A stretch of 54,104 bases of DNA from Bacteroidaceae bacterium. Its GTDB lineage: Bacteria; Bacteroidota; Bacteroidia; Bacteroidales; Bacteroidaceae. The notes below the pieces were generated by a model, which saw only the letters and a program-made list of their open reading frames with translations, was not told the origin of the DNA and ran no database searches. Positions 17,401 through 26,200 of the stretch are shown in pieces. The stretch lies in the NCBI GenBank assembly GCA_017448965.1, contig JAFSKK010000039.1:1-54104 (forward strand). Direction: 5' to 3'. How positions within the stretch are numbered: position 1 is the stretch's first letter; each line of letters opens with the position of its first letter. A program made the position numbers and the translations under genes.

Positions 17401-17569
17401 CATCGAGGGTGGTGCTGGTGCCAACGGTAACCGTGCCCTCGCCCTGGGTGTCATCGGTGGTATGACTGTGGGCACCATCGCCCTCCTCTTCGTCGTCCCC
17501 GCCTTCTTCATCGTGTTCCAGAAACTGCATGAGAAGTTCCAAGGCAAAGAAGTGAAAAGCGCAAAGTGA
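14414..17569 (+). CDS. RND-family multidrug efflux pump (HAE1/AcrB type)
   Basis: Inner-membrane proton-driven pump of 1051 residues, standard length for AcrB-like proteins. TM1 begins FINKYVMACAISIVIAIVGY, followed by the porter motif EQYPDIAPPTV.V...Y.GA. The proton-relay acids lie in TM4 at Asp405 and Asp406 (GTVVDDAIVVVEAV), and Lys947 in TM10 (GLLAKTAIL). Two large periplasmic loops and twelve membrane segments are apparent. All relay residues are present, so it should work. The substrate cannot be told from sequence. It lies between its adaptor and its outer-membrane channel gene, 24 nt before the latter. Confidence 0.95.
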   Translation: MKNNIFINKYVMACAISIVIAIVGYIAMNTLSVEQYPDIAPPTVSVSTSYTGADPQTIMESVIQPLEESINGVEDMIYMTSKATSSGNVEISVYFKQGTDPDMATVNVQNRVSQATSSLPSDVTKVGVQVSKRQNSILRVLAVRSSDGKYDNDFVSNYVDINIKPRIQRITGVGEVTALGNKYSLRVWMKPDVMAQYSLEPIDVINAISSQSFVSSTGSLGESSENKYQYSMEYKGTLKTVEEFNDIVLRTTDGGHLLRLGEVATVEIGAESYSFMSDINGRPGAMMMIFQAPGANATEVNARITKICEEMQATMPAGLEFVTLMTSDDFLFAAIHNVVETLIIAIILVILVVFFFLQNFKATIIPSISIVVSLLGTFAVVMLAGFSLNILTLFALVLAIGTVVDDAIVVVEAVMAKMENGISDAREATREAMSEVSVAVVSCTLVFMAVFIPVTFMSGTSGTFFTQFGVTIAASVGLSCVSALTLCPALCAIMLKMSEKKGEEKKSITYYTQKAYNVSYNAIAAKYSKVVNKFIKRPVLAWGSLIVAAILLVFFMKNLPSGLVPQEDQGVFMAEVRAPEGYTLQQTFELVTEVEKKLKNIPELESYAVSCGYGLISGYGSNMATLVVRLKNWDDRPGMNHMIDLVLYRFYMDCLSIKNAKVLPFQMPQVPGYGTSNDVSLIVQDPTGGNLSEFAQKTDHFLAKLAERPEISSAMSTYSERYPKYQVEVDAAQCDRSGVLPSAVLNTLGAFCGGAYVGNFNQFGKVYRLMVAAAPEYRLDPTSLNNIFVKVQSGKMAPISQFVTLKEIVGSSSIEHFNLFQSITCSVSPASGYSEGEAHEVIAEVFRQEMPTTATYEYSGMSREVEEAAGSNTTAIIYAICAILIYLILGSLYNSWFTPMAVLLSVPFGLMGAFVMAYICSLFNLPGSDNNIYLQTGVIMLIGLLAKTAILITEFASERRAQGMSIVDAAFEACKERLRPILMTVVTMIAGMIPLVIEGGAGANGNRALALGVIGGMTVGTIALLFVVPAFFIVFQKLHEKFQGKEVKSAK

Positions 17570-17593
17570 AAAGTGAAAAATTTGCTACCGTAT

Positions 17594-19000
17594 ATGAAAA
17601 CAAAGAATATCATTATCGCAGCAACCATGGGTTTGTCACTCACGGGCTGCGGCTTATATAATAAATATGAGAAGACCGTGCAGGATCCAGCTGAGCCGTT
17701 CGGCACCACACAGGACATCCTGTCGGCCACAGGAGAAACATCCATCGCCGAGATGTCTTGGCGCGAGTTCTTCACCGACCCCCTGCTGCAGCAGTTGATA
17801 GAGCAGGGATTGGCCAATAACACCGACTTGAACACCGCCCGCATCAATGTCGAGAAGAGTGAAATCTCGTTGAAAACCCAACGGCTGGCCTATCTGCCGT
17901 CCCTCTTCTTCTCGCCGCAGGGCATGATCTCCAGCTTCGACGGGGGCAGACCCACGAAGAGTTACATCCTGCCGTTGGATGTGTCATGGGATGCCGATGT
18001 GTTCGGATCCATCACCAATAAGAAACGAGCTGCCAAAGCGGCATGGCTGCAGTCACAGATGGCCGAGGAGTCCACACGTTCCAACCTCATCAGTTCCATT
18101 GCCCTGCAATATTTCTATCTCCAACTGCTCGACCGCGAACTGGACATCCTCACCGAGACCGACAGCCTCTGGAAAGCCTCATTGGATACACAGCAGGCAC
18201 TCTATGAGAACGGTCAGTCCTACTCGACAGCCGTGAACCAGCAGGAGTCTTCATGGCTCGACGTGAAGCTACAGATAGTGAGTATCCGTCGCGCCATACG
18301 CTCGACCGAGAACAACATCTGCAATCTGCTCTGCATCACACCACAGCACATCGAGCGTACCAAATGGCAGACAGAAAACCTTTATCACTCTGCCTCTGAA
18401 GGAAAGCGCATGTTCGACACGCGCTACCTGAAGATTGGTGTGCCAGCCCAGATGCTGGAGCATCGCCCCGACATCCGTATGGCCAACTACTACATGGAAG
18501 AAGCCTTCTACAATGTTCAGGCAGCCCGTGCCGCCTTCTATCCCAGTCTCACACTGACGGGAGAGGCAGGATGGAGCAACAATAGCGGCTTCGTCAATCC
18601 CGGCAAACTGTTGCTTCAGGCCGTCGCTTCCCTCTCGCAGCCTATCTTCGCCCGTGGCCAGATCAAAGCCAACTACAAGATCAGTAAGCTGACCGAAGAG
18701 AACATGAAGAAGAAGTATGTGCAGGCTGTCATCAATGCCGGCAACGAAGTGAATGAGGCCATGGCCGACTGTATGGCTGCTCGCGAGAAGCATGAGTATT
18801 ATCACCGTCAGGTGGAGGTGCTCCATGAAGCCTACACGGGCACCCACGAACTGATGGACAACGGCAAGGCCAGCTACCTCGAAGTCCTCACGGCTCAAGA
18901 GTCGCTCCTCAATGCCCAGCTCAATGAGGCCTCGAACATGTACAACGGTGCCGAAGCCGTCATCGCCCTCTACATCGCCCTTGGCGGCGGCACGAAGTAA
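17594..19000 (+). CDS. Outer-membrane efflux channel lipoprotein (OprM/NodT type)
   Basis: The exit channel of the efflux pump. 468 residues from the ATG at 17594, chosen because MKTKNIIIAATMGLSLTGCG is a proper lipoprotein signal (Cys 19); a start seven codons upstream is also open. Two outer-membrane efflux repeats are present, with long helices and the usual motifs (ARINVEKSEISLKTQRLAYLP, GVPAQMLEHRPDIRMANY, AARAAFYPSLTLTGE, YLEVLTAQESLLNAQ). Last gene of the operon, followed by a strong hairpin. Confidence 0.94.
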   Translation: MKTKNIIIAATMGLSLTGCGLYNKYEKTVQDPAEPFGTTQDILSATGETSIAEMSWREFFTDPLLQQLIEQGLANNTDLNTARINVEKSEISLKTQRLAYLPSLFFSPQGMISSFDGGRPTKSYILPLDVSWDADVFGSITNKKRAAKAAWLQSQMAEESTRSNLISSIALQYFYLQLLDRELDILTETDSLWKASLDTQQALYENGQSYSTAVNQQESSWLDVKLQIVSIRRAIRSTENNICNLLCITPQHIERTKWQTENLYHSASEGKRMFDTRYLKIGVPAQMLEHRPDIRMANYYMEEAFYNVQAARAAFYPSLTLTGEAGWSNNSGFVNPGKLLLQAVASLSQPIFARGQIKANYKISKLTEENMKKKYVQAVINAGNEVNEAMADCMAAREKHEYYHRQVEVLHEAYTGTHELMDNGKASYLEVLTAQESLLNAQLNEASNMYNGAEAVIALYIALGGGTK

Positions 19001-19013
19001 CACCCCGTTTAAT

Positions 19014-19062
19014 CATAGCGAAGGGATATGTGTTCTCTCACATATCCCTTCGCTATGTTTGT
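19014..19062 (+). terminator. Terminator of the efflux operon
   Basis: A perfect 19-bp stem, CATAGCGAAGGGATATGTG (19014-19032) with its complement at 19039-19057, a 6-nt loop, then TTTGTGTG. It starts 13 nt after the channel stop codon. Confidence 0.85.
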
Positions 19063-19135
19063 GTGCCAATGCACAGGCACATCCTCCATTGTCTTCACAC
19101 CGTAACCTCTCATGACTTCCTTCCACTGCCTCAAA

Positions 19136-19200
19136 ACCGACATCGGGGACATCGGTCGACCGACATCGGGGACATCGCCTGACCGACATCGGGGACATCG
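19136..19200. repeat. Three tandem 23-bp repeats
   Basis: ACCGACATCGGGGACATCG occurs at 19136-19154, 19159-19177 and 19182-19200 with exact 23-bp period and 4-nt spacers. Each unit itself repeats GACATCGG/GACATCG. It could be a row of protein-binding sites or a minisatellite. It is too short to be a CRISPR array. Confidence 0.9.
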
Positions 19201-19467
19201 GTTTAGAGGCTGTGGAAGGGGATCTTCCGAGGCTTCGCCTTCGTGTCCTTCGCGCCATACGTGTTCGTATTTCTGTGTTTTCTGTGCTTTCTGTGTGAAA
19301 TAACATCTTTCTGTGAGCCGTCCACGGCTCATTATCTCACACAGACACCACAGAACCTTTAGCTCGACGGAGTCAAATTCACAGAGATTTTATTCGTTTC
19401 ATTCGCACAATTCGCCGACAAGAAAAAGTCTTCATTGGCTATGCCGATGGAGCAGATGACACGAATG

Positions 19468-19542
19468 AACTGTTTTTTTCCCCCTTCCTCTGCTGTTAGA
19501 CTTTCAAAATTTACAAAAATTGTTTCAAAATTTACAAAACAT
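19468..19542 (+). repeat. Dispersed promoter-proximal repeat, copy 2
   Basis: Near-identical to 12936-13008 and, like it, followed by a TAnnTTTG box. Here the promoter has no intact gene behind it. Confidence 0.8.
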
Positions 19543-19564
19543 ACGTTTTGTGCCTATTTTGTGA

Positions 19565-19594
19565 TTGTTGTTTGTAAAAATTTACATATCTTTG
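19565..19594 (+). promoter_or_regulatory. Promoter leading into the secretion-tail relic
   Basis: TTG at 19565-19567, 19 nt spacing, TATCTTTG at 19587-19594: a full Bacteroidetes promoter. The only reading frame downstream is the 38-codon tail fragment at 19684-19800. Confidence 0.7.
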
Positions 19595-19683
19595 CAAATC
19601 TTCACAGATACAACGAATGGAGCGAATAAAACGAATGATTCGTGTTCGAATCAACAACCGAATGTTCAATTCATGATTAATTC

Positions 19684-19800
19684 ATGTTGAACTCATGTTT
19701 GAGGAAAAAGACAGATATATATGATTTGCAGGGAAGGAAGGTGACGCACCCAATCAGGGGAGTGTATATTGTAGGAGGAAGAAAAATCTTTAAACAATAG
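19684..19800 (+). pseudogene. Orphan C-terminal secretion tail, relic of a surface protein gene
   Basis: The frame from the ATG at 19684 encodes 38 residues. The last 27 read IYDLQGRKV then HPIRGVYIVGGRKIFKQ, matching the tail of the BspA-like protein (YYNLNGQRV...GIYIKDGKKVYVK) and of the giant protein (WYTLSGVQL...GIYIFNRKKIVVK). No passenger domain precedes it. It lies about 90 nt after a good promoter, as if the body of a secreted-protein gene had been deleted or moved. It could still be translated as a very small protein, but it has no signal peptide. Confidence 0.75.
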
Positions 19801-19896
19801 AAGAGATATAGAAGTTATTCGCCTTCGGCGGACGAAGAAAAAACAGAAAAAAATATATTCTTCGTCACACAAAGATAAGATAAAGCAAGAAAGAGC

Positions 19897-20052
19897 TATT
19901 TTTATTTATTTTTACTTGTTTTTATCTGTTTTTCTTTCGTCACGCGAAGCGTAATAAACACACGTGTTCTTATACCGAACTCACGTATTTTTATTTATTT
20001 TTTACTTGTTTTTATCTGTTTTTCTTTCGTCACGCGAAGCGTAATAAACACA
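19897..20052. repeat. 66-bp direct repeat, two copies
   Basis: The sequence from TATTTTTATTTATTTTT through CGCGAAGCGTAATAAACACA is present at 19897-19962 and again at 19986-20052, differing by one T, with 23 nt between. Each copy contains the small palindrome ACGCGAAGCGT. It lies about 240 nt upstream of the giant surface protein gene. Confidence 0.9.
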
Positions 20053-20106
20053 TCCGAAGTTAAAACAAAAAGGAGACCAAACAATGAAGAAAACATACAA
20101 CCCAGG

Positions 20107-20244
20107 ATGCAGGTGTCGGGACTCAGGATTGAGAGCCAGATGCTGGGAAACAGCGACACTAAACGCGTTGTGACGGAAGTGGAGAATGACGATGGCATCA
20201 CAATGAAGAGCGGTGGCATTTGGGGGTCGAACACGCTGAGGTAG
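20107..20244 (+). pseudogene. 45-codon open fragment, possible gene remnant
   Basis: The frame from the ATG at 20107 to TAG at 20244 reads MQVSGLRIESQML...TKRVVTEVENDDGIT, which looks like normal protein. A second ATG at 20084 (MKKTYN) begins a different frame that would join it by a frameshift. I take it as a decayed fragment of a secreted-protein gene, but a small real gene cannot be excluded. Confidence 0.35.
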
Positions 20245-20294
20245 GAGCAAAACTACACATTATATATGATAACAACCTAAAACACTAACCTACG

Positions 20295-23200
20295 ATGAAA
20301 AAAAACTTAAATGTATTGCGAGGGCGGCCGTGGCTCGTGCTGCTGGCGCTCTTCGCTTGGCTGCTGCCACAGACGGCGGCGGCGGATCTCTCGTATGAGG
20401 ACGATCCCGACAACTACACAGTGGAACTGGGTGGTTCGAATGTCATCTACTTCACGGCTCCGTGCTATGACACGAGCGGTGCCGACACGTGGATCTACGA
20501 CGGTAACCTCCGGGTTTCTGTAGATGGCGCTGACCCCATCACCATCTTCCACTGGGAGTCTAAAACGGACATCGACAACGACAAAACAACGTTGCCGGTG
20601 AACTTCACTACCACTGCCGATGGTTTCTTCGACATTACGCTGGGTAATTCGAGGAACACCTTCCGGCTGACCAAGAATAATGGCGGCTGGAAAGACGTGG
20701 TGCGCAACAGCGACGGCAAGACCTTCGGGTTCAGTGCCGAGTGGGCTGTGCCCTACAACCTTTTAGGCAAGAAGCTGAGGTTCACCTGGTATGTCAAGCG
20801 TAACGGTAACTCTGCCACTGTCTTAGACCGTCAAGTGCCAGGCCTCCAGGCAAAGGAGATCAGCATGCCGGCGGCAAGTGCCAAGCTGGAGCCTTTCGTC
20901 TCGCTGCCCATGCTGAGCGCGAACAACCCGGGCAAACTGGAAATACCCTGGTTCCTGGCTTCCGACAGCATTGTCAGTGCCCACTACGAGTACACTGACG
21001 ATACCGGCAAGCGTCATGAGGAGAAGATTGAGAAAGTGAAGAGCAGTTCCATCCTGCTCGATGCCAACGTGCCCTACCGTAACTTCCGCGTCGTTTGCAG
21101 CTACAAGGAGGCGAGCGACAAGGGTTCTTACCTCATAGAGAACCAAGGGTCTGCGGTGCAGAACATCCCCGTGATTCACACCCCCGTCGGAGTGACCGCC
21201 CGCCAATTGGACGGCCAGAACCTGAAGGTGGAAGTGAAGTGGAACATAACCTATCCTGACGATGAGGATTTGACACCCACCGACTTTTTCGAGGTGCAGC
21301 GTTCGATTACCGGTGAGGAGAAGGACTTCGTCACCATACAACAGTTGCCTTACATCTCTGTCAGCAAGCAGTCAACCTATACCTTCGTTGACAACACGCT
21401 GATGGATGACATCACGCCTGACATGCTGGTGAATGGCGGTACGCTCGACAAGCTGACCTACCGCGTTCGCCGCACCATCACCAAAGACTGGAACTGGGCC
21501 AAGAACAGTTGCTTCGCGAGCACGAAGTGCGTTGTCGATAACCTGCACCTGTTGCGCATTAAAAACTACTCGGCCAAGTGGGAGGACAAGAATGCCTACA
21601 CCGTCCACGTGTCGTGGAACTATGCCGACGAGCATGGAGCAGTGTGGGACGAGCGCGCCCAGATGGTGCTGCGTGTGGCCATGAAGAACCGCGACGGCCA
21701 GCCTGTGGATACCCAGGTCTATACGCTCGACCAGAACGATCGCGCCCAGTGCTACAAGATTATCAGCCTCTCGCGCTCGTGCGTGAACTATGATATAGAG
21801 ATGTATGTGGAGCAGGGCGAGTCGCCCCTCAACTACATCATCCCGACGACGGAAAACGGCTACTTCAACATTAAGTCCGCTGAAGACTGGAAAACCTTCC
21901 GCGACATGGTGGAGGCCGCCAAGGGGCAGTACGACGTGAATGCCCGCCTCTATGCCAACATCAGCACGGACCTCAGCATTGGCTGGGGAGAAGACATCGC
22001 CTACCGGGGCACCTTCGACGGCAACGGCCACACGCTGACCTTCAACAACACCAGTCACAGCAGCAATGACTTCGTTGCCCTCTTCCGCTATGCCAAGGAC
22101 TACACCATCCAGAACCTGCACCTGACGGGCAACGTCAAGGGTGGCATTCACTCTGCAGGACTCGTGGGCCACAGCGACGCTTCTGAGGGAGGGCGCAACA
22201 CCATCCAGAACTGCCGTGTGTCTGTCAATGTGGAATCTACCAAGACCCATGCCGGCGGCATCGTCGGCCACGGTCTCGAAGCTGCCCACACCATCACCGA
22301 CTGCTTGTTCGACGGTTCCATCAAATGCTCCAGTGGTAACTCTGCCGGAGCCATCATCGGATGGTCGAACAAAAACGACGGCGACATGGTAACCAACTGT
22401 CTGGAAAAAGGTACCTATACCAACATCAAAAACCTGGGCATGAACTTCACCCACGGAGTTGGCGCATGGGGTAATGGCGATCATGGCTCGAACAACTGGA
22501 CCAGTCATAACTGGGCCGAAGCCAGTCAGGTTGGCTCTCGTTCGGCGGCTGAACTGATTGAGGAACTGGGCAGCAGTAACTGGGTGACGGATAACGGCAC
22601 GGTGGTTCCCAAGACGAACACCATCACCGGCATTACAAACTTCTTCTTCCCCATCCGCTCGTATGATGACTGGGTGGCCTTCCGTGACAAGGTGCAGGCT
22701 GCCAAGGGCCAGTACGACGTGAATGCCCGCCTCTATGCCGACGTGAATGCCGGTACCATCATGGTGGGCTGGGAACAGGAATACTCCTATCGCGGCATCT
22801 TCGACGGTAACGGTCATACACTGACCTTCAGCGTGAATGACCATGGGGTAGAAAATCTTGCTCCCTTCAAGTATGTAGGCAATGCCACCATCCGCAACCT
22901 ACGGACGGCAGGCACCATTAACAACGACCATAAGTTTTCAGCTGGTCTCATTGCCAATGTCCTGCCCAACTCGACAGTTAGCATAGAGAACTGCCGTTCG
23001 TCTATGGCGCTTAACTGCAGCGTGGATGGCGATGCCACTAACGGTGGTTTTGTGGCTGTCGTACATGTCGATGCTAATGTCACGTTCCTCAACTGTAAGT
23101 TCGACGGCAGCTTTCAGGGGGCTAACAGCAGTCATAACGGTGGCTATGTGGGCTATACCAACGGACCTGTCACTATTGAGAACTGTCTCTTCGCCCCTGC

Positions 23201-26200
23201 AAGCATTAACACCAAATCTGAAGGCAGCGAAACGTGGGCACGAGTTGGTATAGGGTCACTGAATGTCATCAACAGCTATGCCACCCGTGATTTCACAGCA
23301 TTGGTCGTCATCCGTAATGCCAATGACTGGACTACATTCAGGGATATGGTGGAGAAAGCTAAGGGTCAGTATGATGTGAATGCCATTCTCGCTGCCGACA
23401 TCAGCAGCAACACCAGTGCGGGTGATGAAGCTTATCCCTACAGGGGAACCTTCGACGGTAACGGCCACACGTTGACCATCAACATCTCTCATAATTCAAG
23501 TTGTCAGGCACCCTTCCGCTATGCGAGCAATGCCACCTTCCGAAACCTGCGGACGGCTGGAACCCTCACTGTCGGCGGTATGTTTAACGGTGGTCTCATC
23601 GGAGAAGTAATTGCAGGAAGCACTGTCAACATCGAGAACTGCCACTCGTCGATGACCATTAATTGCAGCTTGAGTGGCGATGGCACCAACGGCGGCTTCA
23701 TAGGCCATATAATGGTTACGGATGCCAAAGTCACGTTCCGCAACTGTAAGTTCGACGGTAGCTTTGAGGGTGCCAATAGCAGTTGCAACGGTGGCTTCGT
23801 GGGCTGGTCCAGCAGTCCTATTACCTTTGTGAACTGTCTCTTCACGCCTGCCAGTGTCAAAACTGACCCCTATGATAGTGATACATGGGCACGCGGCGGA
23901 AACTACACTACTTCCAACTGCTATGCCACCAAGGAGTTCATCCACGTCATCAACAACTTCAGTGACTGGGAAGAGTTCAGAAAAGCGGTAGATAGCCGTG
24001 GCAATCATAGCGTCAATGCTATTTTGAATGCAGACATCTCAGCAAATACTTCCATAAATAACTTCAAGGGTATGTTCGATGGTAACGCTCATTCCATTGA
24101 GATGAGTTGCCCCATGTTCAATTCTGCCGATGGCTACACCATCAAGAATCTGCACGTCAAAGGCGGCTACGGTGGCAACCAACACGTTGCCGGACTCGTA
24201 GTCAGCAGCTTGAACGCTAATATCCAGAGCTGCTGGGTATCGACCTCTATCCATTGTAACACAACACATGCCGGTGGCTTTATTGGCCATGCACAAGATT
24301 CACCGCAGACCATCAACAACTGTCTGTTCGACGGTGCCATTAGCACCAAGAACGATGGCAAGAACGATGGAACATCCTACGTCGGAGCATTCATCGGCTG
24401 GGGAGGCGGTGCAGATAACCACGTAACCAATTGCTTGGAAGACGGAAATTATTACTACGTTGACCACGCTGGATTCTGCTATAAAGGGAGTGGCAGTGCA
24501 TGGGGTAATACCGGTAACAGCAAAAATAACTATACCTACAAAGGCGTAAGCTGGAACGAGGTCAATTACGCTGGCATCAGGCATAACAATATAAACTATG
24601 TTGTCGAGAAACTGGGTTCTGGCTGGTATGCGGATGGCGACAAGGCACTACCCAAGATGACCCGACGCGATTTGTGGAACAACGTAGGCTCCTTGTCGGC
24701 AAGCGATTTGGCCTCGAAACTGGGTCCTGACTGGAAGGTGGATGGCAACAAAGTGGTGCCTGTGATGAGCACAACGAGTGTCACTGAGACAGATTTTGAA
24801 CAGTACTTCACCTTCGGCTGGACGAAGGAGGACGACGAGCTCGTACCTGAGACCACTACGGTTGAGGAACCCGTTTACACCGAGATCACCAAGCCGACGC
24901 TGCCCAACTTCTACCACAAGAACACGGGTACAATAGACAAGACACTGGTGACGACGACGCGTCAGAGCAGCGTGCTGCTGGCCTGGAACACCGACGGCAA
25001 CCCCATCGACTACTTCACCGTGATGCGCCGCGTGAAGGGTCAGGGCGACGATGCCTGGAAAGAGATTGCCACCTTCTTGGATGATATGAGCTATGAGGAC
25101 ACCAGTGTGTCGCCTCTGGCTACCTACGAATACAAGGTGCTCGGCGTGAATGACTGCGAGGGCCGTGACTCGACCGCGACCGAAGTGAAGGTGGGCGAGT
25201 GCAAGCACACGGGCCGCGTCGATGGCTATGTGCGCTTCAACGACGGCACCAGCGCTGCCGGCATCCAGGTGGACATCAACTATAAAGGTAAAAAGGTGAT
25301 GAGCGTCTTCACCGACGATAGCGGACACTTCGTGGCCGACGAACTGTCGTACCAGGGCGGTGCGAGCGTCACGTACGATGTGAGTGCTGTGGGCAAGAAC
25401 GGCGAAGATTTCTCGCCAAAGGGCTTCAGCGTGACCTTCGATGCCCATAGCAACGACGAGACGCTGCGCGAAATCTCCATCCTGAACGGCAAGCGCTTCT
25501 CGGGCTACGTGATGTACGACGGCACGAGCATCCCCGTGAAGGGTGCCAACTTCAAAGTGAACGGCAAGAAGGTCTATAACACGAAGGGCAAGCTCTTAGA
25601 GACAGAGTACGACGGCTCGTTCTCCTTCCGCGTGCTGCCCGGCAACGACACCATCCAGGTGGTGATGGACGGCCACAACTTTACTAATGACGGCTACTTC
25701 AAGGGCGCCACTGGCCACAACTTCACCGACGATGTGGCTGGCATCTACTTCTACGACGCCACGAAGGTGAAGCTCGCTGGCCGCGTGGTCGGCGGCGAGG
25801 AGCAGGGACAGAAGCCTTTGGGCAACAACCTCTCGACAAACAACCTGGGCGACTCGCTGACCATCGTGCTCACCCTTGAGGGCGACAACACGTCGTGGTT
25901 GGTCTATGACAACCTGAACCCCAACAAGACGGAGCGCGAGGAGGTGGTGCGCCACCAGCGCAACGGCAACAAGCACTTCACGTCGGTGAAGACCCAGCGC
26001 AAGCGCATGACCGTATGGCCCGACCCGACGACGGGTGAGTACGAACTGCTGCTGCCACCAGTACGCTGGAAGGTGCAGCAAGTGTATTGCACCGGCTATC
26101 CCACGCTGTTCCAGGAGGGACAGGTGAGCGAGGTCATCGACCTGACCGACTGCCTCACCCCGAACACCATTACCTACACGGGCAGCTACAAGGACGTTGA

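Noticed and set aside
19136-19200. Possible CRISPR array
   Set aside because: Units are 19 bp with 4-nt spacers; a CRISPR needs spacers of about 30 nt, and there are no cas genes.
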